A stretch of DNA of 64,000 nucleotides. It comes from Diphasiastrum complanatum. Lineage: Eukaryota; Streptophyta; Lycopodiopsida; Lycopodiales; Lycopodiaceae. Position numbers and translations under genes: made by a program. Under the pieces are notes generated by a model. The model made no database searches. It saw only the letters and a program-made list of their open reading frames with translations, and was not told where the DNA came from. The stretch is taken from positions 27,864,300 through 27,928,299 of the forward strand of contig CM055103.1 of the NCBI GenBank assembly GCA_029204225.1, written 5' to 3'. Shown one piece after another: positions 46,932 to 58,990 of this stretch. Numbering within the stretch: the stretch's first letter is position 1; every line of letters begins with the position of its first letter.

Positions 46932-47396
46932 TTAAAGCTCATGTTGTGTTGAAATGTCATATTTAGAATTTATATTCATTTCATATCTATGATATATCAA
47001 TAGTTTTTGTAGAGTGAGAACTTTAACATGTATTTGACACTTAGTTATTATTTCATGCTTGAAAATTGTTGTCTGTCTAGGATCTAGAAGGGTTCTAAGT
47101 TGTAACGGATGGTGGGACGAGTGGAGTGGCGGTGGAATGAGTTGTTCGAAGGTGGGAACAACATGAATTGTAGAAAATTGAAGAGTGGTGTCGAGGATGG
47201 AAGAAGATGATGGAGATGATGGAGGTGTGATATTGAGCATGTTGAGCCAAGAGAGGGTGTCAGGTGATAACTGGGAATCTTGAGGGTTAACGATGAGGTG
47301 AGAAGTGGAAACGGAAGTGGTAAGAGAAAATGAGGGGATGGAAGATGTGATGGTGATGGAGTGTGAAGAAGAAGCGAGGACAGCGGCGGAATTTGT
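46932..47396 (-). pseudogene. Ser/Thr/Pro-rich element ORF, truncated copy
   Basis: Minus-strand homolog of 53906-54421 (MLNITPPSSPSSSSILDTT, TIHVVPTFEQLIPPPLH). It lacks about 19 bp present in the other copy, shifting the frame, and its N-terminal half is cut at 47396 where the duplication ends. Confidence 0.6.
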
Positions 47397-47399
47397 ATG

Positions 47400-47860
47400 T
47401 CGATTGATGTCGTCGGTTGAGTCTTTAGATAATTGCTTCAGCTGAAATTCCTTGATTGAAAGATGTTATTGAAGTTTGATCAAGAAATTTGTCAAAAGTC
47501 GAGGTGATTGTATTACTCTGTGACAGCACTTGGTCATGGCACTCAGGTAGAACATTTGGTTTAATGGGAACATGTGGACCAAATTTTTTACAAATTTTTT
47601 GTAGTTGACTCGAAGACCAATATCTCTACTATATGCAGGAATCAACTGTGAATTGACATGGATCTCTCAGAGACTTGGATACACATAAATATCCTACACT
47701 CTCTACAAGGTGATCTGGAGATGGATAGAAAAACAAAAAATTCATGCTTGAGCACTCTACAATTACGACTTGCTATTTACAGAGAGTCAATAAATGCAGA
47801 GTACTTGGCAAACAAAAATTTCATGTATCAGAGAGTGGATGCTAGATAGTGTCTACGGTG
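47400..47860. other. Unassigned DNA
   Basis: No recognised frame. Begins at the duplication breakpoint. Confidence 0.35.
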
Positions 47861-47864
47861 GAAA

Positions 47865-48615
47865 ACTTCGGTTGAACCTCTCGGTCGAGGAGACTCGGAT
47901 GTTCCTTAGTGAAGATTCAGTTGAAGAGTTCGGTGGAAGAGAGTCGGTTCAAAACATTCGGATGGAAGCCTCTGCTAAAGAGCCTCGGTTTGGATGTTCA
48001 GTTGTGTCTGGTAGTATACTAACCATTGGATGTAAGATAGGAAGATGGTCATCGGATGTATGGCAATCAATATGAAATAGTCAATCATCAGACATAAAAT
48101 CGGATGTGACGAGGGATTGAGGAGTCGGATATAACATGTGGTAACTCGTGGATGTGTGTTGCTGTCCAGATATAAATGTAATAATAGTTTCGGGGCTGGT
48201 CGGATTTGTTGTTGGTTATAACCTCAGATATACTTGGTCATGAATGAAATTGTCTTAGACTGTTGTCTTTGACGGAATCATATACAAGAATCAGATTAGC
48301 AAGATGGGATTCTGTATTGATTGTTTCTCGGATATGATTGAACTGAAAGGGTATGATTGATATGTCAAATCAACCATGAAAATCTGAGCAATGGTGAGAA
48401 ACTGAGATAGCCCATTGGATGTATTATGAAGCTTGGATGCCAACTGTGGAATGCAAAGGGAATGCAGGCGCAAATGTGTGGCGGATGCAAATGGTTGGCA
48501 GATGCAATGTTGGGGGGTGCAAATGGATATCGGATGCAAGAGAAGGTGGAGTGGGTCGGATGCAAACTGAGAAGGCCGTCGGATGTAAGATAGGTGTCGG
48601 ATGGAAACGGACAGA
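47865..48615 (-). repeat. Dispersed TCGGATG motif array in element leader
   Basis: TCGGATG or a close form (TCGGTTG, TCGGTTC, TCAGATA) occurs about 15 times, for example 47896, 47969, 48055, 48102, 48124, 48529, 48558, 48581 and 48598. Intervening DNA is unique. On the minus strand it follows the primer site at 49071-49088, so it is leader sequence of that element. Confidence 0.65.
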
Positions 48616-48639
48616 TAATTACATGGGTCAAAAAATAAA

Positions 48640-49070
48640 TGTGGGTAAAAAAAAATGACAATGGCTCGAAAAAATGAGGTATCGAAAAAATAAGGGATCA
48701 AAAAATTTTAGGATCAAAAATTTGATAAGTATCCAAAAATGTACAAAGGATCGAAAAAATGTACACTGACTCGAGAAAAACTCCGAAAATCGAGTCAATA
48801 TCGTATCAAAAAAAATTTGATTTTAGATATAAAAAAAACTCAGATTTCTCGCCTCGATACAGTATCGGAAGATTCTGAAAAACATCGAGTTGAGTATCAA
48901 AAAAATTTCAAGTATGAAAAAATGTCAATGGACTAAAAAAATGGCAAGTATCGAAAAAAAACCATAAGCTATCGAAAAAATAAAAAAAAAATCTGAAAAA
49001 ATTCAAAAAAACTCGAAAATGAACTCAAAAATTTTGAAAATCTAAAAAAAAACTGTATAAATCTCGAAAA
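48640..49070 (-). repeat. TCGAAAAAAT-type short repeats in element leader
   Basis: Frequent ATCGAAAAAATG / GGATCAAAAAAT / ACTCGAAAA blocks, lying between the TCGGATG array and the primer site. Confidence 0.6.
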
Positions 49071-49088
49071 TCTCCGGCAACTGCGCCA
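49071..49088 (-). other. tRNA-Asp primer-binding site (minus)
   Basis: Minus-strand TGGCGCAGTTGCCGGAGA, close to the plant tRNA-Asp complement TGGCGCCGTTGCCGGGGA. LTR end CTAACA lies one base away. Confidence 0.7.
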
Positions 49089-49089
49089 A

Positions 49090-49590
49090 TGTTAGCGCAG
49101 GTATCTACTGGCTTTCTGTTCACTGATTCACCAACTATGTGTGCTCGGATTCTATTTCTTCAATGTTAGCGCTAGAATCTCCTTGTCTCTACTGATCTGC
49201 TAGCACCTATTCTTTCTCCATTTGTAGCGATTCTGACCTTGTGTGCTGCTATTCTTCTGACAGAGAGTCTACTAAGTAAGGGTTCTGTCTGGTAACGGAA
49301 CTGCTAGTATAGCAACTGTCTCTGTTAGTATAATGGTAGGTGTCCTGCCTATCAGAGGCACACCTACGACCTGATCTCGATCCTTTACTGGCAATGGAAG
49401 CTCAACTTGGATATAGGATCTATCAGAACTCGATTTCCTACTTCTACAATTCTGTTTCAGTTCTTGCTTTATTGTTATAGACTGCAGATTATTATTATTC
49501 TAATCTACAAAAACATCAAGGAACTAAGCTAAAACTACTCCTACTAGAATCACATAATCAACATAACATCCTCTAAACTAAAATCACAGA
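49090..49590 (-). repeat. LTR of the 49071 element
   Basis: Ends CTAACA at 49090 on the minus strand. Contains two GCGCTAA-type blocks (near 49094 and 49168) and the tRNA-like segment at 49318-49391. Outer edge not fixed. Confidence 0.45.
49318..49391 (+). other. tRNA-Asp-like pseudo-tRNA with an exact hairpin
   Basis: An A-box-like TAGTATAATGG (49326-49336) is 10/11 identical to the D-arm of tRNA-Asp. A B-box-like GATCTCGATCC lies at 49373-49383, at about tRNA spacing. Between them TAGGTG-tcc-TGCCT / AGGCACACCTA (49337-49366) forms an 11-bp stem with a 3-base bulge. Acceptor and T stems do not pair, so it is not a working tRNA gene. Confidence 0.45.
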
Positions 49591-49890
49591 ATCCACAAAG
49601 TGCTTCCTACAACTGTCACTCAACCATTGTAAGGAGAACTCCTCAGGGAGCCAGAAACCGGGAGACATCAGAATTTACTGGAATGGTGGATCTCCAAGTC
49701 CTGGACATTTACCTGATGCTAACACAAATAGGAATCCTACAAAAGTGCTTATTACAACTGTCACTCAACAGTTGTAACAAGAACTCCTCAGGGAGCCGAT
49801 AACTAGGAAGCATCTGAACTGAGTAGAATGATGGACCAGCCTCCAAGCCCTGCACATCTAGCTGATACTAATCTCAAACCAATCCTTAAA
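49590..49890 (+). repeat. Tandem duplication, about 155-bp unit
   Basis: CTACAACTGTCACTCAAC, GAACTCCTCAGGGAGCC and CCTGATGCTAA-like blocks occur at about 49605-49730 and again at 49750-49880 with moderate divergence. Confidence 0.75.
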
Positions 49891-50575
49891 AGAGAAATTA
49901 ACAAGAAACACATTCATACATCAGTACCCAAACTATATGCATGAAAATGGAGCATGGAAGGAAATGCAAGTAGTAGAATCTTCAATTCAAAGAGCAACGA
50001 CATTTTAGTACATAACACATGTTATGAAACTCGTGGTGGAGGCCTCTATCTATACCCATGAGCTGTAGGACTCAATTGTAACTTATTTTGGAGTCCACCT
50101 CTTGCAACTAAGTGAACCCAAATCTATAATGATTTGAGTTCCACCTCTTACTTGATAATAGGAGGCCTCTTTATCAAAAACAAAACTCAAATTGAGAGAG
50201 TCTAAATTACTAGCTCCCACATGGCCATCCATCTTTCGAGAATTACCATGGAGCTCAAAGAATATTCAATTAGCCTAGCACTAATAATTCTCGTGCTCTC
50301 AGACTCGACTCTTAACTTCATCCCTATTGGAAACCCTTTTTGGGTGATGAGACACTGATCGACATGTTAGGGGCATGGCATCAGCTAACATTAACTTCTA
50401 GAAATCCACCTAACTTCACAAAAGAAGTCGAATCTGCTATGTATTCCAAGCTCCCATAGTGAGAAGATAGATTAGTTTTGGAGCTCATTGGCAATCTCAA
50501 GCTACTCCACTATGTACATTGAGTTTTTGTGATCCAAATGCAACCAAATCAATTTCTACTTGTTTCCGATACTAC
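49891..50575. other. Unassigned DNA
   Basis: No gene recognised. Confidence 0.35.
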
Positions 50576-50579
50576 AGCC

Positions 50580-50770
50580 TGTGTCTCACACGTGTGGGCT
50601 CGGATTTCAATGTTCATCAATGGTTTTGATTGTTAATGCTTGTTGTTTGTCAAATTGCCAATCTAGATCAACTTTTTTGTGTCTAGTTTTTTGATAGATT
50701 GTTAAGCAAGCATCCAATCACTCTTGTGGATCTTTTGTAGATCCATTTATGGTCCTAAAGTACAGTACTA
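50580..50770 (+). repeat. LTR fragment (family B), plus orientation
   Basis: Shares TTTTGATTGTTAATGCTTG, TCAAATTGCCAATCTAGATC and AAGCAAGCATCCAATCACTC with the reverse complement of 61100-61260. Begins near CACACGTGTGGGCTCGG. Confidence 0.75.
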
Positions 50771-51520
50771 TCACATTAGCTATATCTTCTCATCAATCAT
50801 CCATTCATGAGACGTCTATACTATTAAGTATGTCTTTAATCAAAGCAAAAAATTTATCATTAACTTGTCAAAATTTTCATTTTTCTGGTCTAATCAACAA
50901 TTTTAAATTTGAAAGAAATAGTCTCTTATATTAAAAATTATCTCAAAACCACCTTATCACATCAAAATTTGTATGAGGATTATTTTGAACATTTTAGAGA
51001 TCAAAATAGCTTTTTTAGGATCAACAATAACCAAGACAACAACAACCAGACAAACTGACATGAACTAGAAAATTAACTCTTCAAGTCTATATGAAAGTAT
51101 GTGAAGATCTACATTCTAGATAGCTATTGTGAAAACCGTAGAGTGAAATCACCTTAGGCTGAGCTCATATTCAGAGGTATAAGAATTATATACCACCAAT
51201 TCAAAGAAGAAAAAACACAACAAATCAAATTCCGAAAAAGAAAATCACCAAAATTTTTAATTATTCCATTTCCAATATACACTCTCTAGAAATTATATTG
51301 TAGTTTTTAGTTCTTAGTCATCATATGGAACAGCCCAGTTTTATCAAGTCTTGTGATTTTTTTTCATTTTCATAGAATGAAATTGGTTAAATTTGAGAGT
51401 TTTGGGCAAGCTAGTTATCCAAATAGACTTCCTTCAGTTGTTTCAACAATTTATAAAACTTCATCTCTAATAGTCAATCTTGAAGTGGCCAGTATTTTTT
51501 ACTCACACTCACAATTGATA
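50771..51520. other. AT-rich DNA, no gene seen
   Basis: Only short frames, none recognisable. Confidence 0.4.
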
Positions 51521-51714
51521 TTCTATCTTTACATCTTCTTCTAAGCTTTTCTTGTAGAACTAATAGTCGTGTTTTAGCAGCTGATTAGTTGCGGTTATCT
51601 GATTCTATTGTACTTGCGGATTGCACTTGCGGCTGCCTTTGTGAGATCTGATTCGTCCCACGTGGAGGTGTCCAAGGATGAAGGAAAGTGAAGTTCATTT
51701 TCCAACATAGTGTT

Positions 51715-52005
51715 GATGTTCAAAACACAAATGATGATGCTTTTGTGATGTCTTCATGTATGCTTACTATTGATAGAGATCTAGATCCATGGTGAATTGA
51801 TAGCGGTGCAAGCTCACACATGACTTTTCACAAAGAGTACTTCACTTCTTTGTTGGCATATGGAGATGACAAGAGAGTGATCTACACGGCCAATGATGGT
51901 GAGTGTGCAATCAAAGGGATTGGCACAATTCCTATTTCTCTCTCTACAAATAGGAATGTTGATTTGGAAGATGTCTTATTTATGCCATCTATGAATGAGC
52001 GATAA
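51715..52005 (+). pseudogene. Copia protease fragment, duplicate copy
   Basis: Copy of 38835-39115: same TGA before IDSGASSHMTFHKEYF, ending in the deletion junction after DVLFMPS. Confidence 0.85.
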
Positions 52006-52112
52006 TCAGTTGTTGAGGACAGATTGTCAGATCACTAGATTGTGCTGAGACGTTTGTAAATTTTTCTGTGTCGGTCTTACTGATGCAACAAAGTTATACT
52101 TGTCTGAAAAAC

Positions 52113-52508
52113 TTAATGCATAGAATGATAAATCGGTTTGGCCGATAAATCGAATGCTCTAATCAGTAATGAAATATTTTCGATATGAAAACTGTCGGGA
52201 TCAAATATTTTTCTGTTATTGCACGATTGAAACCACATCTTAACCGGTGATACTGATCTCCAATTCATCGAATGTCTATTGACAACCAGTTTATGTACCA
52301 AAAATAATAAATGAGTCAAAATTGTCTATAACCACAACATCCTCGATTTCCAAAGAGAATAATTGGAAGTGTTCAACTCTCTCCTTGCTCCAAGAGAAAG
52401 GATCCCATGGATGCCATAATTACTAGACAAATTGACTTGTGAAGGACACAAAAAAACAAGTACAAGTTTTCCTTCTCTCTCAAAAAATTCTTTGATAATG
52501 GTGTCCAA
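52113..52508 (-). pseudogene. Copia gag N-terminal remnant, duplicate copy
   Basis: Copy of 40360-40755 with NYSLWKSRMLWL and the same stop. Confidence 0.65.
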
Positions 52509-52519
52509 CCAAGATCAAT

Positions 52520-52626
<107 letters not shown>

Positions 52627-53905
52627 GTAGACAATTAATCATTTTCATTTTAACCAACTTTTCCCCCAAGAACAAGAGTACACAACTATTATTTGCTAAT
52701 ATTTGATTGTCAACAATAGCTTGAGAATTACACTAGTGTTAAAATTGCCACAAGTTCTACCTTGGCAAATTTGGTCTTATCTTGGAGAGACAATGTAGCC
52801 ACCTATATCAAATCTTAGGAACGTTAGGTGTAATGAACTTTTACAGTTGAAGGCACAAAAACAACCTTTACATAGTTTTGATTTATCGTTTTGCATTATT
52901 TGTGTTTGATATTAAAGATTCTAACAAGTCGATTTTTGTGAGATATACAATTTTGCCTTACAATTTTTTGATTTTACAAGAAATTGAATACAACTATAAA
53001 TTGTTGCAAATTTGACTCTTTTTGGAAATACTTTTCAATGCAGAAAACATTATGCTTGACAATGTTTGTCTTTTGTTTTTTGGATGATTCTTGATAATAA
53101 TAACATAAAAATCAAGGAATATTGGTCTAAGATGTGTTGTTGGCATGCATTTATGAGAATGGAAAGAAAATCAGAAAATGCATAGTTTGATATTTTTATG
53201 AAAATTGTACTTGAAATTTTGATTTTCAACAAAGAAAAAGAACCTTTGAAATCAAATTCACCTATAATATCCATGAATATCCAAAGATTTAGATTCATTT
53301 GTACATTAAAAAAATGTGTTATCAATTGCTATATGAAAACAATATATAGAGAAAACTATTGCGGTGAATATGATCTGAACAATGGATTAAGTGACCTACA
53401 ACAACTACCAATATGTCCAATACATAATTATAAGAGTCATAATATGCCTATCAACACTACAATCTATGAGACATGACTCTTAATCAAACGATATGAAAAT
53501 GACACGTGATAAACATTTTTTTGGCTACAATGTAATGTACAATTAGTTATTTAAGAGAAGATTAGGTGATCCATTTGTATGTGTAGAGGTCATGTAGGGT
53601 CTTTTGAAAAAAATACATAATCTCTAAACATTTTGTTTACTTTTTTCCAAACCTCCAATTATCGATCCATATTTAACAATATTAAATGCTTCATATTTTC
53701 TCTATACATCATCTAGATGGTTAAAGAGATATTGGACCTCTTTTAAAGCTCATGTTGTGTTGAGATGTCATATTTAGAATTTATATTCATTTCATATCTA
53801 TGATATATCAATAGTTTTTGTAGAGTGAGAATTTTAATATGTATTTGACACTTAGTTATTATTTCATGCTTGAAAATTGTTGTCTGTCTAGGATCTAGAA
53901 GGGTT

Positions 53906-54421
53906 CTAAGTTGTAACGGATGGTGGGACGAGTGGAGTGGCGGAAGTGTGGAGAGGCGGTGGAATAAGTTGTTCGAAGGTGGGAACAACATGAATTGTAG
54001 AAAATTGAAGAGTGGTGTCGAGGATGGAAGAAGATGATGGAGATGATGGAGGTGTGATATTGAGCATGTTGAGCCAAGAGAGGGTGTCAGGTGATAACTG
54101 GGAATTTTGAGGGTTAACGATGAGGTGAGAAGTGGAAACAGAAGTGGTAAGAGAAAATGAGGGGATGGAAGATGTGATGGTGATGGAGTGTGAAGAAGAA
54201 GCGAGGACAGCGGCAGAATTTGGTGGAATGGGGGCTATACGAATAGCGGTGGTGGCGACAATGGATGGTTGGATGGAAGCAAAAGCGGAAGCGGAAGATG
54301 TGGTTGTAGGATGGGAAGGGGCAGTGCGTTGGCGTGTGGCAGGAGGGCTTGCGGAGGATGAGGCAGTGCCACGCATATGTTTGTTGGTCAGTGAGTTAGG
54401 CCGAAGGTTGGAGAAAAACAT
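53906..54421 (-). CDS. Ser/Thr/Pro-rich ORF of a gypsy element, unknown function
   Basis: 171 residues with no stop: MFFSNLRPNSLTNKHMRG, then SSSASPPATRQRTAPSHP, long Ser/Thr/Ala/Pro runs, then LSWLNMLNITPPSSPSSSS and TIHVVPTFEQLIPPPLH. Its start resembles the tail at 19280-19440 (KRMCGAASTSTSPPATRR). Shared presence in two elements suggests an element-encoded linker or accessory protein. No catalytic motif is seen. Composition is extreme, so it may also be an open frame kept by chance. Confidence 0.4.
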   Translation of the reverse strand: MFFSNLRPNSLTNKHMRGTASSSASPPATRQRTAPSHPTTTSSASAFASIQPSIVATTAIRIAPIPPNSAAVLASSSHSITITSSIPSFSLTTSVSTSHLIVNPQNSQLSPDTLSWLNMLNITPPSSPSSSSILDTTLQFSTIHVVPTFEQLIPPPLHTSATPLVPPSVTT

Positions 54422-54429
54422 GTTCTAAG

Positions 54430-54640
54430 TCATTTTGGACTGAGTGTCGCATTTTCTGAAATGCGAAAAATCTGAAGTCATATTTTGGCCAACTGTCGAT
54501 TTTTCGAGAAATGCAAAAACTGCGAACTATGCAATTTGTGCGAAACTTAGTTCCAAAAAAAAATGCAGTAGTCCAAAAAATGCAAAGAAAAATACAAAAA
54601 AAAAAAAAATACGAAAGCTTTGACAATTAGAAATTTTAGA
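54430..54640 (-). repeat. TGCGAAAA-type motif block
   Basis: GAAATGCGAAAAATC, GTCGATTTTTCGAGAAATGC and GCGAACTATGCAA. The last two recur at 58045-58085 (GTCGATTTTT, GCGAACTATGCAA). Confidence 0.5.
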
Positions 54641-54749
54641 TTTTTTCAGATTCAATTATTGTGAGATTTAAAAATAGGTTCTTACATGGAGTCATGTGCT
54701 ATGAAGCATCTGAATCGAGATACCAGACATAGGCATCTTTACTTGGTTG

Positions 54750-54960
54750 AACTTGTACCATCATCACCTTTTCTTCTTCTTGGGAATTTTTGACAGAGTT
54801 AGAACCTCCTTCCTGGTGCTGTTGCATCTTTTTTCTCACTTCATTGTGCTTGAGGATCCGACAGTCTATGATGTCGTGATTGGATCTCTTGCAATATCTG
54901 CAAAAGAGTTTGGTATTGGCAGGTTGTTGTTGTCGACTGTGTTGTTGTTGTGGCTATGTT
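54750..54960 (-). pseudogene. Copia gag C-terminal part with zinc knuckle
   Basis: Minus strand LFCRYCKRSNHDIIDCRILK: C-x2-C-x4-H-x4-C complete at 54902-54861. Followed by a Lys/Ser-rich tail. Separated from the gag start (56760-56164) by about 1.2 kb of LTR-like sequence. Confidence 0.7.
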
Positions 54961-54999
54961 GAATCTTGTTGGACAAAGAGGTGTGTGAGTGTGAGAAAC

Positions 55000-56060
55000 T
55001 AAAATAGCTCGAAAAGAAATGAACATGAAAAGAAGCGAACTCGAAACTCGAAAAAGAAATGAACTCGAACAGAAATTGTTTGTGCACAGTGGAATGAGCT
55101 ATCTTACTCTTTCTCTTAGCATGACTACACCTATCAGACACGAACAGAACGTTAGTGATAGAAATCATGTTTGATCTGATCATGCTGCCAAACTTTAAGC
55201 AACAAAATATTAAAAAGATAATTTGTCACGAACAATTCTCGAAGAGCTAGATTGAGCTGATAATCAGTCATGAAAGACGAGACTAAATATTAGTCGCAAA
55301 CAACTAGACTAATAATAATTCGCAAACAGACTACCAGATTGAGCAGTAAGAGAGTAAGATAGAATGTAGAAAAGCATAGAAATGAACGCAAGACAAACGG
55401 AGTTGTGATCAGATTAAGTATAGCAAAATATACAGGTCAATAATGATGCTGAGCACAAGGCAATAGCAGACAAAATCGCTTGCTCTATAAAGCTAATCCA
55501 ATCTGTAAAAGGAATAAACCTATTATTGATAATACAATGAATCGATGCGCAGAAGCATCTACTTTGTCTATCTTTGAAAAGCTTCTGATGTTATTATTTT
55601 CACACACACACACTGGATACGCAGATGGTATCCAACATATATACATAATTTTACAGGTGTGCAGATGAAGAAAGTACAAAGTGGATGTGCTGTCTGTAGG
55701 AGATCGTGGGTGGCTGTTGTCGTTGTCAAATTTGTTTACACAGTTGCATGAGATGAGCGTGAAAAGGCCGCGATGTCAGCCTTCGCTGAAATGAACGTTG
55801 GTGAAGATGCAAAAAATGCAACACTCTGACAAATGCCTTAAGATTTGATTTATAGGGTGCCTTCGCTTTTCCGTAAGGGCACCTTCGGCATTTTTTGTAG
55901 GGCAGTGTCACCTTTTTTGCCTGTCACAAATCACGTGTAAAAAACACAATGTCACATTTTTCGCCTTTTTCGCCTGTGGAAATTTACTTGTATTTATGCA
56001 GACAATCGCGTTTTATTCATCTGTCTTATTTTACATGTAAATATGCAGACTGTGCGAAAA
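55000..56060. repeat. LTR-like sequence inserted in copia gag
   Basis: Contains GGGTGCCTTCGC and AAGGGCACCTTCGGC (55855-55895), matching the motif of the 24.4-kb LTR, and TTTTTCGCC runs. Boundaries are not fixed. Confidence 0.4.
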
Positions 56061-56163
56061 CATGAGTAAAAATGCAGCAACATGAATGGAGGCAGATTAA
56101 CATAGGATTTAGGAGAGTAAAGGAGATAAATCCAACAAATCTGTCTACTCAGCCTTTATCTTC

Positions 56164-56760
56164 TTATCGTTTCTTCTTTTTGGAATGCTGCTTATTGGAG
56201 TACAAGACCATTATGTTGTTACTCATTGTAGATAAGCTCTTTCTCCTTACTTCTTCCTGCAATAGACTTGTTGTCAGCTTCTGGAGTGATAGTGAAAGAG
56301 TATTGCTCAAAAGCAACACTAGATTGTCGTAGGAGGGTGGAAGACTGGCAAGAAGAGACATTGTAGAGTCTTCTTCTAAAATAGGGGAACCTATGGCAGC
56401 TAATTGATTTAACAATTGTTTGAACTCATATAGATGATCACTGACTGAGATACCTTCATTCATTAAGGACCTTCTTTCTCATAAAGAAACGAGTTGATAC
56501 ATCTAAAATTTCTAATAAATACTTGTCAAAATATCCCATGCTCCTTTCAAAGTGGTACTATTTGATACATGAGCTATATGAGTATCTATCAGATTCAAGG
56601 ATACAATGGCAAGAGCTTTGCCATCCTTTGTTTCCCATATGGGTAGTTCTGCCGGTCTGGCTATTGAACCTTGACGTATCTCCATAGCTCCTTTTTGATC
56701 AGTATCATCCTCATCTTGAATTTTCACATGTGGAAATCATCTCCGTTGAACTTGCTTATC
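56164..56760 (-). pseudogene. Copia gag N-terminal and central part
   Basis: Minus strand: DGKALAIVSLNLIDTHIAHV and TLKGAWDILTSIY (56640-56512), then SVSDHLYEFKQLLNQLAAIG, LLASLPPSYDNLVLLL and LLQEEVRRK (56450-56220). This is a textbook copia gag (UBN2-type) pattern. A stop-containing break lies near 56470-56510. The zinc knuckle is at 54861. Confidence 0.8.
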
Positions 56761-57250
56761 AAGCCGATCTCTGAGGTTGAAACCTTCCATTAAGATCGAT
56801 GAAGATAGATTATACAAATCAGATATAGAACTAGCTCTAAAATATGAACGTATTAGGTTTTCAATAATGTAATAGGATCTAGATTAATTAGAGAAGGAAA
56901 TTATAGAGCAACTCTGATATGTGATGAACGTCAGTATAGGTGTCAGAGACAACCATAAGGAAAAAAATGAATAGACATCTAAGATAGTCGTTCTCTTCTC
57001 TATAATTGTCAGAAAGAAGTGTGAATCAATTAGGTGTCTATGACAGCCATACATTTCTTCATTTACTTTATTTGTTACAGTAATGAAAGAAGAGTGAGAG
57101 TTAATAAACACTCAACACGAACGTAATGAGATAGAACAATAACGATTCCGTATATTTAATGTTGTAATAATAACTATCAGATCACAAGACAATCACGCTG
57201 ATAAGCGTGTGATCCTACTTCCAGAAAAAAAAATATACAATTGTTATAGT
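56761..57250. other. Probable leader/LTR of copia, worn
   Basis: A faint primer-site relic (minus-strand TATTTTAGAGC near 56835). No gene. Confidence 0.3.
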
Positions 57251-57254
57251 TTTG

Positions 57255-57712
<458 letters not shown>

Positions 57713-57719
57713 AGGAGTC

Positions 57720-58140
57720 AAATACAATGAAAACCAATTTTGGTCTTTTGATCTATGTTCGTGTCATGGATAATTTTTTTCTAATCGATCATATGCTTAT
57801 GTAGCTGTTGGATGATCTTATATTATTCTAATCTTACAATTACAAGATCATTAACAACCATTTAGTTGATACGTAGATCGGTTATTCAGCAGACATGAAG
57901 ACATAGACAACTACGATATGAAATCCTGTGTCTTTGCAAAATTATTTTAGTGTCTCAACCTCTAGGATTCTTGAGATATGAATAGTGTCGCATTCCCCGC
58001 AAAGATACTTTGGTGCTCGGTTGCTCGGAAAGTTAAGTAGAACACTTTGTCGATTTTTTAAAAAATGCGAACTATGCAAAAAAAAAATGCAGATTGTTTG
58101 GAGAGAGTGATTTATTAAGTAAACAGGAGGGCAATTAGGA
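57720..58140. other. Unassigned DNA
   Basis: Includes the TGCGAACTATGCAA block at 58068 shared with 54.5 kb. Confidence 0.35.
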
Positions 58141-58179
58141 TGAGTAGGAGAAAGATTAAACTCCAACAAGATCTTGCTA

Positions 58180-58990
58180 TTGATTCTATCTACGAGAGTT
58201 AGCCAGTGTGAGGGTTGGTTGCGTGAGAGTTTTTTTTCACTGTTTTGCAAGTAAAGACTCTGATTCTTCAACATCTACTGAGAAGTAACTCTCACAGGCT
58301 TTAGTGGAGTTGGATCTGATGTGAATTTGGCTCTGTACAAAGTGACAAGAGTTCTTTCTTACAGATCTGAAAGTTATTGATGTCTGCGAGGGTTCAGAAT
58401 CACCTTTTGGCTTACGATCAATACTTCAAACTACCTCTCGCAGGCTTCATCACTGATGGAAAATGACATTTTGGAAACAATGGAATGGTATGTGAGAGTT
58501 ACTTCTATGAGGGTTTGTTGGATCTTATGATTTTCTCAATTTTTATGCACTAAAACTCACTTTTTAGATCACTAGCATAAGATAACTCTTGTAAGCTTTT
58601 TTGCGTATCTATCTCAGTGAGATGGAACTACATAATTCTCTGCAAAGGTTAGTTACCACAAGAAACTGAAATTTTGTTGTCTACGAGGGTTCTGCCTTTG
58701 TTTTTCACATTTTTGACCATGGGAACTCTCACAGAGGGGGTTTAACTTCAAACTAACTCTCGCAGACTGCTCGATGTGCCTACAAAGTAGCTTCAGGAGT
58801 CTCTGTAAAAGTTACTTTGTAGTTTTGAAATATTTTTTTAATTTTACAAGGGATTTTTGAATTGTTTTTGGGTTTTTCTCTGATTTTTTGAAATCTGCTG
58901 GGACAGAACTCTCACAGGCTTCTATGCAGATCTGGAACTATGTCCTAGAGCTACTTCCATTCATGTGAGAGTTTGTTCTCACCAGTTTTG
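58180..58990 (-). repeat. Dispersed CTCTCGCAG / CTGCGAGAG motif array
   Basis: About 15 copies in both orientations in 800 bp, for example CGAGAGTTAG 58192, AACTCTCACAGGCTT 58288, TGCGAGGGTTC 58383, CCTCTCGCAGGCTTC 58434, TGTGAGAGTTAC 58491, ACGAGGGTTC 58682, AACTCTCACAGAG 58723, AACTCTCGCAGACTG 58755 and AACTCTCACAGGCTTC 58909. On the minus strand it follows the primer site at 59286-59269. Confidence 0.75.
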
